Below are positions 42,397-51,372 of a stretch of DNA of 64,000 bases, one piece after another (position 1 is the first letter of the stretch; each line of letters starts with the position of its first letter). Location of the stretch: assembly GCF_002954775.1 (NCBI RefSeq), contig NZ_PJME01000012.1, forward strand, positions 124,001 through 188,000, given 5' to 3'. A program made the position numbers and the translations under genes. A model generated the notes under the pieces. That model worked only from the letters and a program-made list of their open reading frames with translations. It was not told where the DNA came from and ran no database searches. Source of the DNA: Streptomyces geranii (GTDB lineage: Bacteria > Actinomycetota > Actinomycetes > Streptomycetales > Streptomycetaceae).

Positions 42397-44673
42397 ATGA
42401 CCATCCGGACACCGAACGCGGGCAATCTGTTCGCGCCCCTGACCACATTCGTCGGCAGGCGACACGACCTCGCCGAAGTGCGCCGTCGCCTGGGGACGAC
42501 GCGGCTGCTGACGCTCACCGGAGCGGGAGGGGTCGGCAAGACCCGGCTGGCGCGGGAGACGGCGGCCGTGTCGGGGAAGGCGTTCGCGGATGGGGTGTGG
42601 TGGGTGGACCTCGCCCCGATACGCGATCTGTCAGCCGTGGCGGTCAGGACGGCCGAGGCGCTGCGATTGCCGGACTTGGGCACCCAGAGCGCGGCAGACC
42701 AGCTCACGGAGTACCTGGCCGGGCGGACGGCACTTCTGGTCCTGGACAACTGCGAGCATCTCGCAGGCCCCTGTGCCCAGTTGGCCAAGACCCTGCTGGC
42801 GGCTGCACCGGAACTCCGTATCCTGGCGACGAGTCGCCACACGCTGGGAGTATCGGGCGAGCAGGTCTTCACGGTGCCGCCGCTGCCGCCGCTGGAAGCG
42901 GTCGAACTATTGCGTGATCGCGCCACAGCCGTACAGCCGGGGTTCGAGATCAGTGAGATGAACCAGGCCCATGTGAGTCGGCTCTGCGCTGGTCTGGACG
43001 GACTGCCGTTGGCGATCGAGTTGGCAGCGTCCCGGCTGCGCACTCTCTCCGTGGGACAGGTGGCGGACCGGATGGAGGACCGCTTCGCCCTGCTCACCGG
43101 CGGCTGCCCGACCAGACTGCCGCATCAGCGTACGCTCCGCGGGATGATCGACTGGAGCTATGAGCTGTGCACTCCGGCCGAGCGGGTGCTGTGGAACCGG
43201 CTGTCGGTCTTCGCCGGGGGGTTCGGTCTGGAGGCGGCCGAGGACGTCTGTGCCGGGGACGGAATCGCGAAGCACGAAGTGCTGGACCTCCTCGACCGTC
43301 TGGTCGCCCAGTCGATCGTCCTCACCTGCGAATCCGCGGGCCTGCCACGCTTCCGGCTGTTGGAGACCATCCGACAGCACGGCCGGGAGCGCCTCATGGA
43401 GTCGGGAGAGGAACAACAGCTGCGGCTGCGGCATCTGAGGTTCTTCCTCGATCTGGCTGAGCGTATCGACTGGCACTGGTACGGCCCCGGCCAGGTCGAC
43501 GTACTGGCCCGGCTGCGCGCCGAGCACACCAACCTGCTGGCGGCCCTGGACTGCGCCGCCGACCCTCAGGCAAGGCTTGCGCTGACCGCGGCGTTGCGGT
43601 GGCACTGGTGTATCGGCGGGTTCCTGAGCGAGGGGCGCAGGCAGTTCGACCGGGCGCTGGCGGCGGCGCCCGAGCCCACACCGGTCCGGGCCAAGGCGCT
43701 CCTCGTCGGCATCTGGGTCGCGCAGTTGCAGGGCGACCTGGCGACCGCCGACCGGTGGATGGACGAGGCAGACATGCTGGGCGAACAACTGGACGACCCG
43801 GTGGTGCGTGGCCGGGTGGTTGGCCTCCGTGGCGTGTCGGCGTTCACCAGGGGCCGCATCGCGGAAAGCATCACCCTGTACGAGAACGCGTGGGCCGCCC
43901 TGACAGCGCTGGGCGATGAACACGAGGCGTCTCCCTGGCTGTTCGCCGTGGCTGTCGCTCAGACCCATGCCGACGACCCGAACGGGGCGGAGACCGCCAG
44001 GCAGGTGATCGCCGACTTCGAGGCCAGCGGGGAGAGGTGGGGCAGGGCTCAGATGCTGATGACCCTGGGCCAGAACGCCAGGGACCGACGTGATCAGGAT
44101 CAGTGCATGCTGTTGGCCCGATCGGCGCTCGAGAACATGCGTGGATTCAACGACTACCTCGCGACGGCGAACATACTGGGGCTGTTCGCCTGGGCCACCG
44201 CCTCACATGGAGACCACGAGCAGGCGGCGCGGTTGCTGGGTGCCGTACGTTCCTTGCGCCGCAAGGTGGGCATCACCGCTTCCGCGTCGGCGCCACAGGT
44301 CGCCAGTGCGCATGCACAGTGTGAGGAGGCGGTGGTACGGGCGATGGGCCCGGCGGACTACGAGAAGGCCCTTGACGACGGCGGTCGACACGCCAGCCCC
44401 GGGCGGGCCATCGCCTTCGCCCTGGCCGAGACCGACGCCGACACTGACGCCGAACGGAGCCTTCCCGCCAAGGCGACCCCGCTCAGTCGCCGCGAGCGGC
44501 AGGTCGCCGAACTCGTGGCGCAAGGCGCAACCAACCGGCAGATCGCCTCCCGGTTGGTGCTGTCGCCGCGCACTGTCGACGGCCATGTGGAGAACATCCT
44601 GGTCAAGCTCGGCTACAGGCGTCGTGCTCAGATCGCGACCTGGTGGGCGGCTCATCCGGCGCCCGCACCCTGA
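42397..44673 (+). CDS. STAND ATPase regulator with LuxR-type HTH
   Basis: 758 residues. The N-terminal NB-ARC-like ATPase has Walker A TGAGGVGKTRL (41-51), Walker B LLVLDNCEHL and the ATSRHTLGVSGE sensor region, followed by the winged-helix part (LDGLPLAIELAASRLRTL). A tetratricopeptide-like helical middle senses a ligand or partner. The C terminus is a LuxR helix-turn-helix (LSRRERQVAELVAQGATNRQIASRLVLSPRTVDGHVENILVKLGY). ATG 42397 was chosen as the start just before the conserved N terminus; the ribosome site is weak. It stands between two secreted toxin-like genes and may control them. The family usually activates by ligand-driven oligomerisation. Confidence 0.9.
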   Translation: MTIRTPNAGNLFAPLTTFVGRRHDLAEVRRRLGTTRLLTLTGAGGVGKTRLARETAAVSGKAFADGVWWVDLAPIRDLSAVAVRTAEALRLPDLGTQSAADQLTEYLAGRTALLVLDNCEHLAGPCAQLAKTLLAAAPELRILATSRHTLGVSGEQVFTVPPLPPLEAVELLRDRATAVQPGFEISEMNQAHVSRLCAGLDGLPLAIELAASRLRTLSVGQVADRMEDRFALLTGGCPTRLPHQRTLRGMIDWSYELCTPAERVLWNRLSVFAGGFGLEAAEDVCAGDGIAKHEVLDLLDRLVAQSIVLTCESAGLPRFRLLETIRQHGRERLMESGEEQQLRLRHLRFFLDLAERIDWHWYGPGQVDVLARLRAEHTNLLAALDCAADPQARLALTAALRWHWCIGGFLSEGRRQFDRALAAAPEPTPVRAKALLVGIWVAQLQGDLATADRWMDEADMLGEQLDDPVVRGRVVGLRGVSAFTRGRIAESITLYENAWAALTALGDEHEASPWLFAVAVAQTHADDPNGAETARQVIADFEASGERWGRAQMLMTLGQNARDRRDQDQCMLLARSALENMRGFNDYLATANILGLFAWATASHGDHEQAARLLGAVRSLRRKVGITASASAPQVASAHAQCEEAVVRAMGPADYEKALDDGGRHASPGRAIAFALAETDADTDAERSLPAKATPLSRRERQVAELVAQGATNRQIASRLVLSPRTVDGHVENILVKLGYRRRAQIATWWAAHPAPAP

Positions 44674-44794
44674 CTCAAGTCGGGTCGTGCGGGGCACCGC
44701 GCCTGAGTTCCACAAGCCATGCAGTTCCCCGCCCCAAGACAGGCATACATCTCGACCGCGACCCGGGCGCGCTGGCCGCCGGGCCTTGAATCCT

Positions 44795-45688
44795 CTACGT
44801 GGTGCCGTACCAGAAGCGGGTGAAGTTCCTGCAGATCTGGCTGGCGTCGCCGTGCGTCCTGAGGGAGTTGTACGCATTGAAGCTGAGGCCCTGAGTCTGA
44901 GTCGCTATCTTCGTGTCAACGTAGTATCTGCGATCTCCGTTGTGCCACCACTCCTCCGTTATTCGGTAATCCACTGACATTCCGGAGCCTGGCAGCCCAC
45001 TGACAGTGTAAGCAACTGGGCTCGAGTGGCCGGTATGAAGGACTATCCGCCTGTTGTTCGGTTGTCCATTGGGATGTTCGTAGCAGAACACGGTTTGGGG
45101 GAACCAGGGGGTGGGGAGACGCCCGAAGTTGAGCGGGGTGAAATTGGTGTAGTGGTCGACCGTGTGGAAGATGATGCCGTATTCGACGTTGTACACGTAT
45201 CGCCCTGCACCCCGTCCGGTATTCGGCCAGGCCCTGGTCGCGTCGTCGTACTCGCGAAAGTGCATCGTCCCCCAGTTTCCGGTCTCGTTCCCGATCCAGT
45301 TGCGCAGTTGCCTGTCGTAGTCGTTATACGTCCCGCCCCCGTTTGCCCATCCGGAACCCGTGTCCCACACGCTGTTGGGGGTTCCGGTGGAAGGCCATTG
45401 CTGGCTGTTCCGCCAGTAGTTGAAGAGCGTGAGCGCTGCGGACGTGGTGATCCAGGAGTACTGGTCGTTGACGGCGGCTTGGGCCTTGGGCGCGGTGACG
45501 CTCTGGACGCCGACCGAGACCGGCAGCGCTGTCAGGGTGGCGGCCACGGCGAGGCCGACCATCCTGCGCAGTCGCCGCTTGGGGGCGACTGCGCCGATCT
45601 CGGGTGACGTGGGCGCGTTCGCGCGCCTCGTCAGACGGGCGACCAGGCCGAACTTGCGACGCGCGTCAACCACGTTCCTTCTTTTCAT
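44795..45688 (-). CDS. Secreted barnase/RNase Sa-type guanyl ribonuclease with C-terminal extension
   Basis: 297 residues. A long basic N-region (RRLRRM) and a hydrophobic core precede cleavage near AQA (69-71). Residues 143-186 match the N1/T1/barnase family: Glu146 in FREYD, Arg159 and Arg163 in GRGAGRYV and His179 in HTVDHYTNF. The spacings 13, 4 and 16 compare with 11, 4 and 16 in RNase Sa and 10, 4 and 15 in barnase, so the catalytic tetrad is complete. About 110 further residues with two cysteines (202, 286) follow and are not part of the known domain. AAAGGAAG precedes the ATG. No barstar-like gene is adjacent. Classification rests on motif spacing. Confidence 0.75.
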   Translation of the reverse strand: MKRRNVVDARRKFGLVARLTRRANAPTSPEIGAVAPKRRLRRMVGLAVAATLTALPVSVGVQSVTAPKAQAAVNDQYSWITTSAALTLFNYWRNSQQWPSTGTPNSVWDTGSGWANGGGTYNDYDRQLRNWIGNETGNWGTMHFREYDDATRAWPNTGRGAGRYVYNVEYGIIFHTVDHYTNFTPLNFGRLPTPWFPQTVFCYEHPNGQPNNRRIVLHTGHSSPVAYTVSGLPGSGMSVDYRITEEWWHNGDRRYYVDTKIATQTQGLSFNAYNSLRTHGDASQICRNFTRFWYGTT

Positions 45689-46318
45689 TGTTCTTCCTTT
45701 CAGTCACGCAGACGTGTCCGGTTGGGCGGCTGCGAGCCGCGGCCGGAGACTCACAACCCGAGTGCTCGGGTGGCATGTGCAGCGGGTTCCGACCGAGTAG
45801 AGGGCTCGTGCCCCACGTGCAGTAGGAGAACGGTCGCTGCGGGCGAGCTCCGGCACATGGGTGGTTTGCACGGGGTGGGTACCTGATTCCTTGCAAGCCG
45901 GGCGCCGGATCGAGGGCCGGCCGGGTCGACAAGCAGATCGGCCGGGACACAGCCGAGGCACGGACGTCGTGGCCGTCGATCGAGGCAGACCGTCTGGGGA
46001 CGTCAACCGCCAGGAGGATGCCCCCGTCGGCGGCCAGGGGCAGGAGCGTGCGCCGCCCACCCGGTGCTGATCTGGGCACGGCGGCCGTGAACCGAGGGCG
46101 AGGATGTTCTCCACGCGCCGACGTCAGCGGTGGCGGCTCATGGCCGTCGCACGTCCCGCCGTCCCAGGCGCCTGCCCGCACCGGCAACGACCGCCGCGGC
46201 CGGTACCACCAGCGACAGTGGCGCCGTCCCCCCGCAGGAGTGGACGTGCACCAGAGATTCGGCGGAGGCGAAAGACGTGAAGCCACTGCCGCTGCGTGGG
46301 CTTCTCGGTGCCCTTGTG
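45689..46318. other. 630-base region without a supported gene
   Basis: It holds the promoter of the ribonuclease gene, a CCCGAG-tg-CTCGGG hairpin at 45757-45770 and mixed-frame sequence with no recognisable domain. Frames on both strands lack ribosome sites. It may contain decayed coding sequence. Confidence 0.4.
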
Positions 46319-46984
46319 TCAGGCGCGTGCCAGTGTGCCCGCGATCAGTGTGGCGGCGGCGTGTTCCAGAGTGGTGCGCAGGTCCAGACGGAGCACGGTC
46401 ACGTCGGGGTCGGCTTCGTAGGCGGCGAGCGCGCTGGCGGAGGGCCGGCAGTAGGTCGAGAGGGCGCCGGCCAGGATCAACGTCATCACGGCCACCGTCC
46501 GGGCACCGTCGCCGAGTTCGGGCACGTACTGGCGGATGAGGTCGGCCGTGGTCATGATGCCGACGATGGCGGACCGCTTGTGACGGACCACGACGTCGAC
46601 GGACACGTTGTGCTCCAGCACGTTGGTCTGCGCGTTGATGAGGTCGAGCAGCACCGCCTGACGCGAGAGCGAGGCGCTGAGCACCGCGGCCACCCGGTCA
46701 CCGCGTTCGAGCGCCGGCAGGCCGGGCTCGACACTCTTGGCCAGTTCGTCCGGCACCTCCGCCAGCCATCTCGTCATGGCCTGCTCCAGCAGTTCGAACA
46801 GCACCGCCTCTCGGGACTCGAAGTAGCGCAGCACGTTCGACTTGGCCAGACCGACCCGTCGGCTCAACTCGTTGAGGCTCACGTCCGCCACCGGCATCTC
46901 GTCGAGCATCGCCGCGGCCGTGTCCAGGATGGCCTGGCGCCGGATCTCGCGCTGCTCCTCATTGCGTGCCCGCTGGAATGTCAT
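46319..46984 (-). CDS. TetR-family transcriptional regulator
   Basis: 221 residues. The N-terminal helix-turn-helix is clear (RRQAILDTAAAMLDEMPVADVSLNELSRRVGLAKSNVLRYFESREAVLFELL); the rest is the helical ligand-binding and dimer domain. It is divergent from an SDR gene with inverted repeats over the promoter, so it almost certainly represses that gene and itself. A TAAGCT -10 element (complement of 46991-46996) lies 6 bases before the ATG, pointing to a leaderless transcript. Confidence 0.93.
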   Translation of the reverse strand: MTFQRARNEEQREIRRQAILDTAAAMLDEMPVADVSLNELSRRVGLAKSNVLRYFESREAVLFELLEQAMTRWLAEVPDELAKSVEPGLPALERGDRVAAVLSASLSRQAVLLDLINAQTNVLEHNVSVDVVVRHKRSAIVGIMTTADLIRQYVPELGDGARTVAVMTLILAGALSTYCRPSASALAAYEADPDVTVLRLDLRTTLEHAAATLIAGTLARA

Positions 46985-47005
46985 GCACCCAGCTTACAAA
47001 CCAGC

Positions 47006-47065
47006 GGTCTCTTGACAACAGAACACCGGTCTCTTAACGTCGGAGCATCAAGAGACCGACGGTCT
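47006..47065. promoter_or_regulatory. TetR operator cluster over divergent promoters
   Basis: The half-site GGTCTCTT occurs at 47006-47013 and 47028-47035 (22 bases apart) and inverted, AAGAGACC, at 47050-47057; AGACC-gac-GGTCT (47053-47065) is a perfect palindrome. They overlap the -35/-10 region of the SDR promoter, as expected for repression by the adjacent TetR protein. Confidence 0.75.
47012..47040 (+). promoter_or_regulatory. Consensus sigma-70 promoter of the SDR gene
   Basis: TTGACA (47012-47017), a 17-base spacer and TAACGT (47035-47040) form a near-ideal vegetative promoter. On the other strand TTGTCA (47018-47013) with a 16-base spacer and TAAGCT drives tetR, so both promoters share the same core. 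Confidence 0.7.
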
Positions 47066-47079
47066 GTAAGGAGATCGAC

Positions 47080-47973
47080 ATGAAGTGGACCGAGCGTGAC
47101 ATCCCCGAGCTGAAGGGGCGGGTTGCGGTCGTGACCGGCGCCAACACCGGCCTCGGCTTCGAGACCGCCCGCGCCCTGGCGGAACACGGGGCGACGGTGG
47201 TGCTGGCCGTGCGGGACGTCGAGAAGGGGAGGCAGGCAGCCGCCCGCATGGCCGGCGACGTCACCGTGCAGCAACTGGACCTGACCTCACTGGAGTCGAT
47301 ACGGGCCGCAGCGGCAGACCTTCGCGGAACCCACACGGCAATCGACCTGCTGATCAACAACGCCGGTGTGATGTACCCGCCGAAGCAGACCACCCGCGAC
47401 GGATTCGAGCTGCAGTTCGGCACCAACCATCTCGGCCACTTCGCGTTCACCGGCCTGGTGCTGGATCTGCTGCTCCCCGTGCCGGGCTCTCGGGTGGTGA
47501 CGGTCAGCAGCGTCGCCCACCGCATCCGGGCCGCCATCCACTTCGACGACCTTCAGTCCGAGCGGTCCTACAGCCGTGTCGCGGCCTACGGGCAGTCGAA
47601 ACTGGCGAACCTGATGTTCGCCTACGAACTGCAACGCCGCCTCGCCCTGCTCGGCACCACGGTGTCGGTGGCCGCACACCCGGGTCTGGCCAACACCGAC
47701 CTCATGCGCAACTCTCCGGCCGCGATGCGAGTGATCAACCCCCTGATCGCACCCCTGATGAGCCAGAAGCCGGAGATGGGCGCCCTGCCGACCCTGCGCG
47801 CGGCCACCGACCCCGCCGTCCGCGGCGGCCAGTTCTACGGCCCCGACCGGATGGGCGGCTACCGAGGACACCCGAAGGTCGTCGAATCCAGTTCGGAGTC
47901 GCACGACCGGCTCGTCCAGCAACGCCTGTGGACGCTCTCCGAGGACCTCACCGGCGTGAAATTCCCTGTCTAG
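47080..47973 (+). CDS. Short-chain dehydrogenase/reductase
   Basis: 297-residue NADP-dependent oxidoreductase of the retinol-dehydrogenase/protochlorophyllide-reductase-like SDR branch. It has TGANTGLGFETA (19-30), NNAG (93-96), a catalytic Ser (143/144), Tyr170 and Lys174 in YGQSKLAN. An AAGGAG site 8 bases before the ATG gives strong translation. It is the TetR target gene by layout; the substrate is unknown. Confidence 0.92.
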   Translation: MKWTERDIPELKGRVAVVTGANTGLGFETARALAEHGATVVLAVRDVEKGRQAAARMAGDVTVQQLDLTSLESIRAAAADLRGTHTAIDLLINNAGVMYPPKQTTRDGFELQFGTNHLGHFAFTGLVLDLLLPVPGSRVVTVSSVAHRIRAAIHFDDLQSERSYSRVAAYGQSKLANLMFAYELQRRLALLGTTVSVAAHPGLANTDLMRNSPAAMRVINPLIAPLMSQKPEMGALPTLRAATDPAVRGGQFYGPDRMGGYRGHPKVVESSSESHDRLVQQRLWTLSEDLTGVKFPV

Positions 47974-48430
47974 GAGTCGGGGCAGGCACCTCGCTCGTCA
48001 GGTCGTCGTGGCTGTGCCGCCTCCCGTGTCCGGCCCATGCGGATCGGCACTGCGCACTGAACGCCGAGCACTCCGTCGCTCTGACGACCAAGAGAGGACC
48101 AGCGGCAAACGGGGAAGGCCGGCGGGGGCGGCGATCGGCGGGATCGCCGCCCCGCACTGCCGGTGCTTGAGAGAATCCTGGCCTTGTCGATCTGATCCCT
48201 CTCCCTCCGGGGTGGTCGGGCCAGGTGAAGACGGTCCACTTGTCGAACACCGAGGCGGGCTGCCGCCTTCCGTCCCCGACTCACTGGACGCGGTTGTCGC
48301 CAATCGAGATCCGGGGGACCCACCAGTTCGTGGAGATCCGGATGACGCCTTGTGTTTCATGAATCTCTCCGAGCCGGTGGAAGCGCCGAGCGGGCATCCC
48401 GACACGGTGGGCCGCTCACGAGTCCTGTGC
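47974..48430. other. Region without a complete gene, holding a gene-start relic
   Basis: About 457 bases after the SDR stop. On the minus strand it contains a copy of the start region of the aerolysin-like gene (48339-48374, annotated separately), after which the reading frame degenerates. The rest shows no gene. Confidence 0.5.
48339..48374 (-). repeat. 36-base inverted copy of the aerolysin-like gene's start region
   Basis: On the minus strand the sequence from GCTCGGAG through the ATG and the first seven codons (reading MKHKASS) matches 41226-41261 at 34 of 36 positions, including the ribosome site. After that the match ends. It is either the stump of a lost paralogue or a recombination end. 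Confidence 0.85.
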
Positions 48431-49981
48431 TCATCGGGCCGAGGCATCGCAGGTGACATCGGCCCTCGGCAGACGCCCGTCCGTGAGGTAGGCGTCGACG
48501 GTGCGAGTGAGGCATCCAGGGGCGCCGGGGAAGGCGTAGACGGCGTGCCCTCGGCCCCCACGGACGTACGCCAGACGCGAGCCGTGCAGGGCCGCGTGCA
48601 TGGCACGGCCACCGGGCAGCGGGGTCTGGGGGTCCCACTGGTTCTGTACGACGAGAGCGCCGACGGTGTTGTCGACGCGGATGGCCGGTTCGGCGCCGCG
48701 AGGCCAGAATGCGCACGGGGTTATGTTCGCGGCGAAGTCCCCGAAGAGGGGGTGGCGGGCGCTCTCGCGGTGGGCGTCCTGCCGGTAGCGGGCCGGGTCG
48801 CGTGGCCAGGAGGCGGTGTTGTCGGCGCAGGTGACGGCCCAGTTGAGGCCGACGCTGTTGTCGTCCGTCGGGTCTGCGGGGCCGGTGTCCGGGCGGGTGG
48901 TGAAGTTGGTGGGGCGGGACTTGCGCAGGGCAACGATTTCGTCGGCGGCCTGGTAGGGATCGGCGGCGAAGGACGGGCGCAGCCAGGAGCGGATGTCGGC
49001 ACCGGTGAGGGCTTGGCCCTGGTGCTCCGGATCGTCGCCCTGGTAGAGCAGCGGTGTGCGGTCGGCCCGGTCGATCAGCTGCCAGAACGCGGCGCTGACC
49101 TTCGCGGGTGTGGAGCCGAGGTGGTAGGTGCGGTCACGGCGGGCGATCAGCCGGCTCCACTCCTGGAAAGCGGGCTCGGCCCCGGCGGCCATGGCCAGGG
49201 CCGTGCCCCTGCCGAACCGGTTGGGGTCGGGCGGGCTGTCGAGGACCATACGGTCGCTGTGCCGGGGGAAGAGCTGAGTGTAGACGGCGCCGAGATAGCT
49301 ACCGTAGGACCAGCCGACGTAGGAGAGCTTTCGTTCGCCCAGGACTCCGCGGACGACGTCCATGTCCCGTGCGGTGTTACGGGTGTTGATGTAGGGCAGC
49401 AGCCGGCTTCCGTTGCGGGTGGTGCACTTGGCGGCGATGGCACGGGCGCGCGCGATGTCCTTGGCGAAGGTGGCGTCGCGGTAGGGGCGGTAGGGCTCTG
49501 TGGACGGGGCCTCGTCCCGGGTCAGACCGCAGTGCAGTGGGCTGCTGGCGCCCAGTCCACGCGGGTCGAAGCCGATCAGGTCGTAGCGCTGGAGCACGCT
49601 CTTGGCCAGGGCGTCCTTCAGCTGCACGGGGTCCCCCAGGCCAGGGTTCCCCGGGCCGCCGGGGTTGGACAGCAGGACCCCGTGCCGCTTGCCGGGCGTG
49701 CTGGTGCGCAGGCGGGAGATCTGCAGGCGCAGGGTCCGACCGTCGGGGTGCGCGTAGTCGACGGGGACGGTCACGGTGGCGCACCGGTAGGAGGCGGGGG
49801 CGTCCGTGTCGCACCGGCGCCATGCCGGATGCTGGCCGTAGTACCGGTCGAGGCGGGAGGGATGGTCCGCCGCCGCGGGCTGGACGGCGGACGCAGTCGC
49901 CCCCTGGCCGCCGCCGGGCAGGGCGAGTGCGGCGAGCACGCCGACGACGGCCAGGGCGACTGTGCGAGTGGTACGGCTCAT
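48431..49981 (-). CDS. Secreted tripeptidyl aminopeptidase-like alpha/beta hydrolase
   Basis: 516-residue exported serine peptidase of the Streptomyces Tap/SlpD family, which removes tripeptides from protein N termini. The signal peptide has core VALAVVGVLAALALPG. The conserved stretch SNPGGPGNPG precedes the nucleophile elbow GWSYGS (Ser225). Asp450 in NQWDPQTP and His479 in GRGHAVY complete the triad. The N-terminal WRRCD and C-terminal TCDASAR are also family features. ATG 49981 follows GAAGGA. The gene stands alone; no regulator is tied to it. Confidence 0.92.
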   Translation of the reverse strand: MSRTTRTVALAVVGVLAALALPGGGQGATASAVQPAAADHPSRLDRYYGQHPAWRRCDTDAPASYRCATVTVPVDYAHPDGRTLRLQISRLRTSTPGKRHGVLLSNPGGPGNPGLGDPVQLKDALAKSVLQRYDLIGFDPRGLGASSPLHCGLTRDEAPSTEPYRPYRDATFAKDIARARAIAAKCTTRNGSRLLPYINTRNTARDMDVVRGVLGERKLSYVGWSYGSYLGAVYTQLFPRHSDRMVLDSPPDPNRFGRGTALAMAAGAEPAFQEWSRLIARRDRTYHLGSTPAKVSAAFWQLIDRADRTPLLYQGDDPEHQGQALTGADIRSWLRPSFAADPYQAADEIVALRKSRPTNFTTRPDTGPADPTDDNSVGLNWAVTCADNTASWPRDPARYRQDAHRESARHPLFGDFAANITPCAFWPRGAEPAIRVDNTVGALVVQNQWDPQTPLPGGRAMHAALHGSRLAYVRGGRGHAVYAFPGAPGCLTRTVDAYLTDGRLPRADVTCDASAR

Positions 49982-50173
49982 GGAACTTGTCCTTCTCGGC
50001 CACGGACCGCTGGGGAGAGAGGGCGCGACTTCGCCCTGCCCCACTCTCCGATCAACCGGGGCCGCGTCGCCTCGGCCGAACGGCCGGAGACCCGGCGCCG
50101 TCATCGGCCGAACGGCCGACCCCATGACCGCAGACGCCCGGACTCGCGAAGGCTCCGCCCCACCCGCATGGCC

Positions 50174-51328
50174 TCAGCGGAACCGGTTCTTCAGCCGGTC
50201 GTACTCGGCCTGGGTGACCGGCAGTACGGTGCCGTGCCGGGGTTTGGCGGGGAGCGCGTAGTTGGGCGACGGAGTCCACTTGCCGGAGTTGAGGTCGGTG
50301 GTCTCGAAGGGTACGTAGCCGCGGACGCCGTACTCGTCGATGAACTGGTACCACTTGTTCCCGGTGTTCGACTTGAACACCAGCGGGCCCTCGCCCCGGC
50401 TGATCGCGCCTCTGCCGATACAGTCGGCGACGACGGTGTACCTGGTGTTCAGGATCGTGGTGGACTTGTCCTCGGTGATGAAGTTGCTGCAGGTCCGGCC
50501 GTCGCGCGCGTCCTTGTTGAGCCGGTAGTAGGTGCCGTTGTTCTTGATCACCGTGGAGTCGAGGACCGAGTGCCCCGGGTCGAACCATGTCTTCGCCGCG
50601 CTGAAGGTCCTGAAGTCGGCGGTGGTCGCGTACAGCATGCGGTTGTAGGTGTTGCCCGTGTGGTTCGGGTCGTTCGCGGCGTAGATCTTCGACGCCCAGT
50701 AGACGACGTACTTGCCCTGCGTCTCGTCGTACGTGGCCTCCGGGGCCCAGGTGTTGCCCGCGGTGTCCGGCGCCACCTTGGACAGGTGCTGGTTGGTCCA
50801 GTTGACCAGGTCGGTCGACTCCCAGACCACGATGTTCTTGCTGCCGTGGCGCTGCGGGGTGTCCCAGTCGCGGTTGCCGTACTGCCGCTGGTCGGTGCCG
50901 AGCAGATAGAACCTGTCACCCTTCGGCGAGCGCGTGACGAAGGGGTCTCGCACCCCCTTCGTACCGACCGTGGAGGCCAGAACCGGCTTGCCGCCGTTGA
51001 GTTCCGTCCAGTGCAGCGGGTCGTTCCCCTTGCTCAGCGCGTAGTAGATCTGCTCGCCCGTGGCGCTTCCCTCTCCGGTGAAGTAGACGAAGAGGTATCC
51101 GGCGTAGGGTGCCGGTGCCGCCTCGGCACTCCCCTGGGGCCAGCTGATCAGTGCGCCGGCGGCCATCGAGAGCGCGAGGACTGCGGCGCGCAGCCGTCGG
51201 CCGTTTCGTCTGCCGCTTCTGATGCCCTCTCCGATGCCGTTTCTTCCGGCGGAATGCGGTGGTTGGGCGCGGCGCCGTTCCGGCGGAGGTGTCGGGTCCG
51301 CGGGCGTCGCTGGCGTGTCTTCGATCAT
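50174..51328 (-). CDS. Secreted GH43-family glycoside hydrolase
   Basis: 384 residues. After a long basic N-region and a hydrophobic segment (LRAAVLALSMAAGALISW) the mature enzyme begins near EAAPAP. The five-bladed propeller fold is suggested by GVRDPFVTRSPKGDRFYLLGTD (first catalytic Asp), NTWAPEATYDETQGKYVVYWAS (transition-state Asp or Glu blade) and GEGPLVFKSNTGNKWYQFIDEY (catalytic Glu). GH43 enzymes act on arabinan, xylan or galactan; the substrate is unknown. The start is less certain because of the long N-region. It is the last gene of the DeoR-led operon. Confidence 0.82.
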   Translation of the reverse strand: MIEDTPATPADPTPPPERRRAQPPHSAGRNGIGEGIRSGRRNGRRLRAAVLALSMAAGALISWPQGSAEAAPAPYAGYLFVYFTGEGSATGEQIYYALSKGNDPLHWTELNGGKPVLASTVGTKGVRDPFVTRSPKGDRFYLLGTDQRQYGNRDWDTPQRHGSKNIVVWESTDLVNWTNQHLSKVAPDTAGNTWAPEATYDETQGKYVVYWASKIYAANDPNHTGNTYNRMLYATTADFRTFSAAKTWFDPGHSVLDSTVIKNNGTYYRLNKDARDGRTCSNFITEDKSTTILNTRYTVVADCIGRGAISRGEGPLVFKSNTGNKWYQFIDEYGVRGYVPFETTDLNSGKWTPSPNYALPAKPRHGTVLPVTQAEYDRLKNRFR

Positions 51329-51372
51329 GGGTGAGTACGTTCCTTCCCTCTTCGCGGATGGAGCGGTATTCG

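Noticed and set aside
45704..46286. Minus-strand frames upstream of the RNase gene
   Set aside because: Composition is Pro/Arg/Ser-rich in all frames and there is no start signal or domain; treated as non-coding.
48008..48430. Long plus-strand frame running into the peptidase gene
   Set aside because: It continues antisense to the tripeptidyl aminopeptidase and has no protein-like features.
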